A stretch of DNA of 64,000 nt from NCBI GenBank assembly GCA_051294375.1, contig CM119264.1, forward strand, positions 21,465,045 through 21,529,044. The letters are read 5' to 3'. The position numbers and the translations under genes were made by a program. The notes under the pieces are model-generated. The model saw only the letters and a program-made list of their open reading frames with translations. It was not told the origin of the DNA and ran no database searches. The DNA is from Paraspadella gotoi. Lineage: Eukaryota > Chaetognatha. Positions 55,481 through 64,000 of this stretch are shown here, piece by piece (the stretch's first letter is position 1; the number at the start of each line of letters is the position of its first letter).

Positions 55481-55690
55481 TCAGCCTAGGTAATTTATAA
55501 TTTCGTTTCTCTTGTCTTTTGAGAATAGGTTTTCATTAGGGATAACCTCACCTAGTGAATTTCTAATAACAATATCGCGAAAAATATTTTTAGCCTCTGA
55601 CATTTTCGAATTCTCGTCGCTCGATTCCAAACTTTGATCGGCGGCATTTAAAGTCGACGGTATGAAACGAACAACAATGTTATACCTATA
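55481..55690 (-). pseudogene. Unassigned 69-residue frame, possible pol remnant
   Basis: This minus-strand frame is open between a TAG (55691-55693) and TGA (55481-55483) with no suitable Met. It includes RFIPSTLNAADQSLE and later IRNSLGEVIPNENLF. A short N-x-AD phrase occurs near the end of gypsy RNase H domains, and the frame lies downstream of the protease fragment on the same strand, so a pol remnant is plausible. The match is too short to be firm. Confidence 0.3.
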
Positions 55691-55794
55691 CTAAGCCAGT
55701 ATGAAATTACTCTAGAGTCGACAAAAACATAAGTTTTACAAAAATTTCTATTTTCGGTTTTCGGTCGGTCTGTCCAGCTACTATATTTAGCTTC

Positions 55795-56007
55795 TCACGG
55801 AGAACGGAATAAGGTAACCATTTCACCTTTTATTTTTGATATACGTTTCCCATAATCAATTATACTGTTATTGGATGCCAACACATCACTACCTAATAAA
55901 TTCGGACATTCATTTCCCATTACATATGTAAAAACGTTTATTTCCGTTTTGTTTATTTTCAAAGTCAGAGTGACATATTCCTCACAATAAACTTTACCAC
56001 CAATTCC
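55795..56007 (-). pseudogene. Retroelement aspartic protease fragment
   Basis: Retroelement proteases cleave the Gag-Pol polyprotein. This 70-residue minus-strand frame has the C-terminal half: a flap-like IGGK start, a beta-strand-rich middle (EEYVTLTLKINKTEINVF), and the signature CPNLLGSDVLASNNSIIDYG, comparable to the conserved LLGxDxL motif after the flap. The catalytic DSG/DTG triad is not present, since a TAG lies directly upstream at 56008-56010. It follows the zinc knuckle at 56126-56167 in the usual gag-pro order. It is a dead fragment. Confidence 0.72.
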
Positions 56008-56125
56008 CTATCAATTTTTTTTTTGCATCGCTAAATTCAAAATGTTTAATTTTAATCTCAAACATTCATTTCATTTTCTTTTCTTCCAGTTTCATTTTGT
56101 TAGCCTACAGGCATCGTTTCTTCAG

Positions 56126-56167
56126 ACAAGTCATTGCCATGTGATTGTCAGAAAAACAATTTCAGCA
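56126..56167 (-). pseudogene. Gag CCHC zinc knuckle with internal stop
   Basis: The minus-strand reading C, stop, N, CFSDNHMAMTC has exact CX2CX4HX4C spacing, typical of nucleocapsid zinc knuckles. The second position is TGA (56162-56164), so the frame is broken within the knuckle. Basic residues precede it (TVKRKL, AEKKG). It lies only about 75 bp from the LTR end, so leader, matrix and capsid coding are missing. Confidence 0.75.
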
Positions 56168-56241
56168 TACATTCTTGCCAATCCCTTTCTTTTCCGCCGA
56201 TTCGGTATAGTTGAGTTTCCTTTTTACTGTAAACGATTTAC

Positions 56242-56612
56242 AGTCGGTAACGTGACCTGTGACCCTCAATAGATGACGGATAGAGAGCTGAACTATGCAT
56301 AGTCTTTCTAATTAGTTTTTGAAGTTACCTGAAATAATTGTAGATTGCCAAAGTTGTATTAGTTAATAAAACTATTGATAAAATATTGCGTCTTACTCCC
56401 TTGAGATCTAAAAATGGAATGAACTAAAATATCGGCCTCCCTCTCGTCTATCTTCCTTTGTTTATTCTACTTAGACAAAATGTTTACAAAATAAATGCTG
56501 AGTTCCTGGGAATCTATGAAATATTAAACTTTGGAACTGAGAAAATTTAGAGAGACAAAATTTGAACGAAAGTTAATTACTAAATTGGAGGCTAATTAAA
56601 ATAATACTAATA
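56242..56612 (-). mobile_element. LTR copy B, 5' LTR of the gag/protease remnant
   Basis: Inverted copy of 41161-41528, about 371 bp, with small differences (for example, the first two bases TG are TA). On the minus strand it is followed by zinc-knuckle and protease sequence, so it is the 5' LTR of this remnant. Its outer edge abuts satellite DNA. Confidence 0.78.
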
Positions 56613-59600
56613 GAAAAAAGAGATAAAAACTTTAAAAACAAAGAAAAACGTTTTTTCCAATGTAAAAAGAAATAAAAACGTTAAAAACTTCGGCAAACAA
56701 CTTTTTTAATAAAAAAAGAGATAAAAAGGTTAAAAACATCGACAAACGACTTTTCCAATGTAAAAAGAGATAAAAACGTTAAATACACCGGCAGAAGACA
56801 TTTCCTATGTAAAAATAGATAAAAACGTTAAAAACACTAGCAAATTTCTTTTCCAATATAAAAAGAGATATAAACTTTTAAAAAACCGGCAAACAATTTT
56901 TCCAATGTAAAAAGAGATAAAAAACACCGCCAAACGACTTTTTCAATGTAAAAAGAGATAAAAACGTTAAAAACACCAGCAAACGACTTTTCCAAAGAGA
57001 TAGAAACTTTAAAAACAAAGAAAAACGCTTTTTCCAATGTAAAAAGATAAAAAAAACGTAGAAAACACCGCCAAACGATTCTTTCAATGTAAAAAGAAAT
57101 AAAAAAGTTAAAAACTGCGGCAAACAGTTTTTGCAATATAAAAAGAGATTAAAAACACCGAACACAACTTTTCCAATGTAAAAAAAGATAAAAACGTTAA
57201 ATACACCGGCAAACGTCTTTTCCATTGTAAAAAAGGAAAAAAACGTTGAAAACACCAGAAAACAATTTCTTCAATGTAAAAAGAGATAAAAACTTTAAAA
57301 ACAAAGAAAAACGCTTTTTCTAATGTAAAAAGAGATAAGAATGTAAAAAACACCGGAAAACGATATTTTCAAAGAAAAAAGAAATAAAAACGTTAAAAAC
57401 TTCTGCAAACAATTTTTTTAATATAAAAATAAATAAAAAGGTTAAAAACACCGGCAAAAAACTTTCTAATTGTATAAAAAGATAAAAACGTTAAAAACAC
57501 CAGAAAACGACTTTTCTTTTGTAGAATGAGATAAAAACGTTAAAAACACCGGAAAACGACTTTTTCCTAGTAAAAAAAATCAAAACGTTAAAAACACTGT
57601 AAAACGACTTTTCCAATGTAAAAAGAGCTAAAAACGTTAAAAACACCGGAAAACGTAATGTAAAAAGAGATAAAAACATTGAAAACTTTGGCAAACGACT
57701 TTCCCAGTGACAATCGACTTTTTCAATTTAAAAATGGATAAAAAAGTTAAAAACACTAGCAAACGACTTTTTCTTAATAAAAAAAATGTAAACAATAAAA
57801 ATACTGGAAAACGACTTTTCCAATGCAAAAAGAGATAAAAACGTTAAAAACACCGAAAAAGCACTTTTCCAATGTAAAAAGAATTAAAAACGTTAAAAAC
57901 TTTGGCAAACGACTTTTCCAATAAAAAAAAAATAAAACCGTTGAAAACCCCGTCAAACGACTATTCCTATATAAAAAAAACTAAAAACGTTAAAAACATC
58001 AAAAAACGAGATGAAAACGTTAAAAACACCGAAAAACGACTTTTCCTATGTAAAAAGAGATAAAAACGTTAAAAACAACGAAAAACGACTTTTCCTTTGT
58101 AAAAAAAAAAATGAAAACGTTAAATACACCGGCAGACGACATTTCCTATGTAAAAAGAGATAAAAACGTTTAAAACACCTGCAAACGACTTTTCCAATAT
58201 AAAAAGAGATAAAAACTTTAGAAACAAAAAAAAAACGCTTTTTCTAATGTAAATAGATATAAAAAACTCCGACAAACGACTTTTCCAATGTAAAAAGAGA
58301 TAAAAACGTTAAAAACACCAGTAAACGACTTTTCCAAAGAGATAAAAACTGTAAAAAGAAAGAAAAACGCTTTTTCCATGTACGAAGAGATAAAAACTTA
58401 GAAAACACCGGCAAACGATTTTTTCTATGTAAAAAGAAATAAAAACGTTAAAAACTTCGGCAAACATTTTTTGCAATATAAAAAAAAATTAAAAACACCG
58501 ACAAACAACTTTTCCAATGTAAAAAGAGATAAAAACGTTAAATACACCCGAAAACGACTTTTCCAATGTCAAAAAAGATAAAAACGTTAAAAACACCGAA
58601 AAAGCACATTTCCAATGTAAAAAGATTTAAAATCGTTAAAAGTTTTGGCAAACGACTTTTCCAATAAAAAAAGAAATAAAACCGTTTAAAACCCCGTCAA
58701 ACGACTTTTCCTATGTAGAAAAAGCTAAAAACATTAAAAACATCAAAAAACGACTTTTCTTTTGTAAAAAGAGATGAAAAAGTTAAAAAAACCGAGAAAC
58801 TACTTCTCCGTTTTCTTTTCCAATGTAAAAAGAGATAAAAACGTTAAATACACCGGCAAACGACTTTTTCTATGTAAAAAGAGCTAAAAACGTTAAAAAC
58901 TCGAGAAAACGACTTTTCCAATGTCAAAAAAAAATAAAAACGTTAAAAACACCCAAAAACGTCTTTTCCATTGTAAAAAAGGATAAAAACACCGGAAAAC
59001 GATATTTTCAAAGAAAAAAGAAATAAAAATGTTAAAAACTTCTGCTAACAACTTTTTCAATATAAAAATAGATTGATTGTATAAAAAGATAAAAACGTTA
59101 AAAACACCAGAAAACGACTTTTTTTTTTTTGTGGAATGAGATAAAAACGTTAAAAACACCGGAAAACGACTTTTTCAATATAAAAAGAGATACAAAGGTT
59201 AAAAACATCGACAAACGACTTTTCCAATGTAAAAAGAGATAAAAACGTTAAATATACCGGTAAACGACATTTCCTATGTAAAAAGATATAAAAACTATTA
59301 GAAACAAAGGAAAACGCTTTTTCCAATGTAAAAAGTGTTAAAAACGTAGAAAACACCGGCGAACGATATTTTCAATGTAAAAGGAAATAAAAACGTTAAA
59401 AACTTCGGCAAACAACTTTTTCAATATAAAAAGTGATAAAAACGTTAAATACACTGGCAGACGACAATTCCTATGTAAAAAGAGATAAAAACGTTAAAAA
59501 CACTAGCAAACTTCTTTTCTAATATAAAAAAAGATAAAAACTTTAAAAAAAACGGCAAACGATTTTTCCAATGTAAAAAGAGATAAAAACGTTAAAAATA

Positions 59601-62600
59601 CCATCAAACGACTTTTTCCAAGAGATAAAAACTTTAAAAACAAAGAAAAACGCTTTTTCCAATGTAGAAAGAGATAAAAACGTTAAAAACACCGGAAAAC
59701 GATTTTTTCAATGTAAAGAAAAATAAAAACGTTAAAAACTTTAGAAAACATTTTTTGCAATATAAAAAGAGATAAAAAGGTTAAAAACACCGACATACAA
59801 CTTTTCTTTTGTAAAAAGAGATGAAAACGTTAAAAACACTGAAAAACGACTTTTCCTTTTCCTTTTCCCATGTAAAAAAATCTAAAAACGTTTAAAACAC
59901 CGAAAAACGATTTCTCCGTTTTTTTTCCAGAGATAAAAACGTTAAAAACACCGAAAAACGACTTTTCCTTTGTAAAAAGAGATAAAAACGTTTAAAACAC
60001 TTGCAAACGACTTTTCCAATGTAAAAAAAGATAAAAACTTTAGAAACAAAGAAAAACGCTTTTTCCTATGTAAAAAGTGATAAAAACGTAGAAAACACCG
60101 GCAAACGATATTTTCAATATTAAAAGAAATAAAAACGTTAAAAACTTCGGCAAACAATTTTTCAGTATAAAAAGAGATAAAAAGGTTAAAAACATCGACA
60201 AACGACTTTTCCAATGTAAAAGAGATAAAAAAGAGATGAAAACGTTAAAAACACTGAAAAACGCCTTTTCCATTTTCCTTTTCCTATGTAAAAAAAGCTA
60301 AAAACGTTAAAACCGAAAAACGACTTTCTTTGTAAATAAGATGATAAAACGTTTAAATACACCGGCACGACTCGAATTTCGCTATGTGAAAGGTTAGAAA
60401 AACGTTAAAAACGCAACCAGTTAAACGACTTTTTTCAAAGGAGATTTAAAAATTTAAAAAGAAAGAAAAAGCTTTTATCCTGTAAATGAAGAGATAAAAC
60501 GTAGATAAACAGAAGGCAGAACGATTTTTTTCAAGTGTAAAAGAATAAAAAACGAGATAAAAATTCTGGCAAACATTTTTTGCAATATATAAAAGAATTA
60601 AAAACACCGACAACAACTTGTCCAATGTAAAAAGAGATAAAAGAACGTTAAATACAGGCCCGAAAAACGACTTTTCCAATGTCAAAAAATATAAAACGTG
60701 TCAAAAAACCGGAAAACGAATTCTTCCTTTTTTTTATTCCATGAGATAAAAAACGTTAAATAATATGAAAAACGACTTTTCTTTGTTAAAAGAGATCAAA
60801 ACGTTAAATACACGGCAGACGACATTTCCTATTGTAAAGAGTTAAAAAACGTTATAAAACAACAGTAAAGCGATTTTCCAAAGAGATATAAACTTTAAAA
60901 AGAAAGAAAAAACGCTTTTTCCATGTAAAAAGAGAATAAAAAGTCGAAAACACCGGAAACTGATTTTTTCAATGTAAAAAGACACTACACACACCCACGT
61001 CTAAAACTTCGGCAAACATTTTTGCAACTACCTACAAAAAGTTATACCAACACATAGACAAACAACTTTTCCAACTGTAAAAAGAGATAAATAGTTAATG
61101 AACTATACCGAAAACGACTTTTCCATGTCAACAAAAGATATAAAACTAAAACACCGGAGAATAAGCCATTTTCAGGATGTTAACAGGATTAAAATCGTCT
61201 AAAAGTTTTGGCAAATAACGAATATTTCAAAAAAAAAGAATAAAACGTTTAAAAACCCGTCAACCCGACTTTCCTATGTAGACAAAGGTAATAAACATTA
61301 AAAACATCAAAAAACGATTTCTTACTGTAACAGAAAGAGATGAAAACGTATAAAGAAACGAGAAAGCACTTCTCGTTTTCTTTCGCAATGTAAAGACCAC
61401 GGATACGCTTAAATACCGGGCAAACGACTTTTTCTTATGTAAAGAGTAAAAACGTTAAAAACCGAGAACGCACTCTCTCCACATGTCAACAAAAAAAACG
61501 TTCAAACACCCAAAAATCGTTTTTCTACAAGTTGAGAAAAAGGGCATAAAATCGTGAGAAAATCACCGCAACACGGACTACTTCTCTCACAGCAAACAAG
61601 AGATAATAATAATGTTAAAAACTTCGCTCACCACTCACTTTTCAATATAAATAATAGATGACAAAGGGATCTAAAAACAACTGGAAACCCATATTTTTGA
61701 TTGTATAAAATAAGCATAAAAAGTTATAAAGCAATCCAGAAAGGCCACTGTTTTTTGTGGATGAGACGATACCCGGCCCCCAAAATACGTTAAAAACACC
61801 GAAAAACGACTCTCTCTCTCTCAGCTATCCAACACGCAGATAAAAGGTTAGAAAACAATTGAAAGCGACTTTTCAATGTAAAAGAGATAAACGTATAAAT
61901 ATACGGTAAACGCACACTTCTCTCACGCCTCCACACACAGCACGACTCACACCACACTTAAAACACTAGCAAATTTTCTTCCATATAAAAAGAGATAAAA
62001 ACTTTTAAAAAACCGGGAAACCCGACTTTGTCCAATATAAAAGAGATGAAACCAGACACGACAACGACTTTTCAATGTAAAAACATATAAACGTTAAATA
62101 AAAATAAAACGCAGACAACACTACATAATGTAAAAGAGATAAACCGTAAAAACCGCAAGACTTTTCCAAAGAGATAAAATTTAAAAACAAAAGAAAACGA
62201 TGGCTTTTTCAATGTATAATAAGATAAAAACGATTAAAAACTATTGGCTGAACGACTTCCAATAAAAACAGAAATAAACCGTTGAAAACCCGTCAACGAC
62301 TATTCTGTGTAAAAAAAGCTAAATACGTTGAAAAACATCAAAAATACTTTTTTTTGGTAAAAAGGATGAAAACGTTAAGAACACCGGAAAAAGACTTTTG
62401 CTTTTCCTTTTCTCTATGTAAAAAAAGTATAAACGTTTAAAAACACGAAAAACGATTTATCCGTTTTCTTTTCCTATGTAAAAGGGGATAAAGACGTTTA
62501 AACACGCAAAGGAACTGTTTCTTTTAAATAGAGATAAAATTAAAAGAACGGCAAGACGAATTTTATTAATAAGAGATAAAAACGTTTAAAACACTGCAAA

Positions 62601-64000
62601 CTGACTTTTCAATATAAAAAGAGATAAAACTTAGAAACAAAGAAAAAGAGGCTTTTTCAATGGTAAAAATGTGATAAAACGTAAAAAACACGCAAAGCGA
62701 TAAAAAGAAATAAAACTGTTAAAGACTTCGGCAAAACACCTTTTCAATATAAAAAAAAGATAAAAGGTAAAAACATTGAAAACGACTTCAATGTAAAGAT
62801 AGAGATAAAAACGTTAAATACAAACGGCAGACGACAATTCTATGTATAAAAGAGATATAAAATGTTTAAAAAACTAGCAAACTTTTTTTTCAATATAATA
62901 AAAAGAAAAACTTTAAAAAAACCGGCAACGATTTTCCAAGAGTAAAAAGAGATAAAAAACCGACAAACACTTTTCCAATGTAAAAAGCGATCAAAACGTA
63001 TTAAAAATAACGATCAAACCGACTTTTTCCAGAGATAAATAACTTTAAAACAAAGGAAAAACGCTTTTTCCATGTAAATAAAATAAAAACAGTAGAAAAA
63101 CACCCGGCAAACGATTTTTTCAATGTAAAGAAAAAACGTTAAAATAAATTTGGCAAACATTTTTTCAATATAAAAAAGATAAAAGGTTTAAAGACCCGAC
63201 AAAACTTTTCATCAATGTAAAAAGATGATAAAAACTGTAAAATACAACCGGCACGATTTTCTTATGTTAAGAGCTAAAAACGTTAAAACACCGCGAAAAA
63301 AACTTTTCCATTGTCAAAAAGATAAAAACGTAAAAAAACATAGATGCCACGGAAAAATGTCTTTCATTATGTAACACAAGGATAAAAACGTTGAAATAAG
63401 ACCAGGAAACAACTTCTTCAATGTACAAAGAGATAAAATTTAAAAAAAGAAAAACGCTTTCCAAGGTTAAAAAAAAAATATAAAAAGTTAAAATTTCTGC
63501 AAAAATTTTTCAATATAAATAGATGAAAAAGTTAAAACACGGCAACAACTTTTGATTGTATAAAATAAAAACGTTAAAAACACAGAGAAAACGGATACTT
63601 TGTTTTTGATGGTAATGAGAATAAAACGTTAAAAACAAAGTAAAACGAAAAGAAATCTTTTTCAAGATATAAAAAAAGATAAAAAGGCTTAAAACCGATG
63701 ACAAACGACGTTTTCCAATGTAAAGAGATAAAAGTTTTATAATACACGAGCAAGCGGACATTTCATGTAAGAAGAGATAAAAACCGTGTAAAAAAACACG
63801 ACGAAATGTATATTCCCATTGTAAAAAAGGGAATACAAACGTCTGAAAAGACAGAAAAACAACTATCTTCAATGTAAAAGAGAGTAAAAACTTTAAAACA
63901 AAGAAAAACGCTTTTTCGCAAGGTAATAAGAATAAAAACTTAATAAACTAGCAAACTTCTATTTCCAATATACAATAAGAGATATAAACTTAAAAAACAG
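56613..64000 (-). repeat. 49-bp satellite array, minus orientation, block 5
   Basis: Same monomers and variant order as before to about 60340. Beyond that almost every monomer contains insertions or deletions and foreign bases, although monomer spacing can still be followed to the window end. No genes. Confidence 0.93.

Overview
The window looks like AT-rich, repeat-saturated nuclear DNA from a eukaryote, most probably an invertebrate animal. Evidence: Ty3/gypsy-type retroelement fragments, hAT-type and Mutator-like DNA transposons, a Helentron-like (HINE) family, tRNA-derived SINE heads, hammerhead-ribozyme cores of the kind known from Penelope-like elements, degenerate TTAGGG-type telomere repeats, many CT/GA, AAT and GTCC microsatellites, and no bacterial operon structure. 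The species cannot be named from the sequence. I found no convincing intact host gene. Most apparent reading frames are microsatellites, satellite monomers or shadows of transposon debris.

Layout. 1-10.5 kb: dispersed repeats and hairpin-ended elements. A roughly 850-bp inverted repeat (300-1145 and 8925-9785) brackets HINE-like elements, a degraded Ty3/gypsy pol fragment (3841-5755, minus strand), a GC-rich 30-bp minisatellite and one end of a hAT element. 10.5-21.8 kb: a telomere-like CCCTAA tract split by a 10.3-kb nested insertion with Mutator-like long terminal inverted repeats. Nested inside are a hAT element with its own insertion, a perfect 602-bp MITE, duplicated segments, a HINE and a divergent pair of hammerhead cores. 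22.2-45.6 kb: a T-rich 49-bp satellite with an eight-monomer, 392-bp higher-order repeat that changes strand several times, interrupted by assembly gaps and one LTR. 45.6-56.6 kb: a non-satellite island holding a Mutator-like derivative (46652-47611), a broken gypsy integrase next to an SGNH-hydrolase-like fragment, second copies of segments from 14.7-18.6 kb, a second hAT copy, and an LTR followed by zinc-knuckle and protease remnants. 56.6-64 kb: the same satellite on the minus strand, becoming very indel-rich after about 60.3 kb.

How it fits together. The window is best read as layers of insertions. Related copies act as empty-site controls: hAT copy 2 lacks the insertion seen in copy 1, and copy 1 lacks the SINE seen in copy 2. 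Target-site duplications support three calls well: the MITE at 15491-16092 (perfect 8 bp), hAT copy 2 (7 of 8 bp) and the 46652-47611 element (7 of 9 bp). The signals most worth follow-up are the outward-facing hammerhead pair, the 49/392-bp satellite with its phased T-tracts and strand switches, and the integrase/SGNH junction. Some satellite architecture, notably the fold-back at about 24.84 kb and the noisy end, may be assembly artefact.
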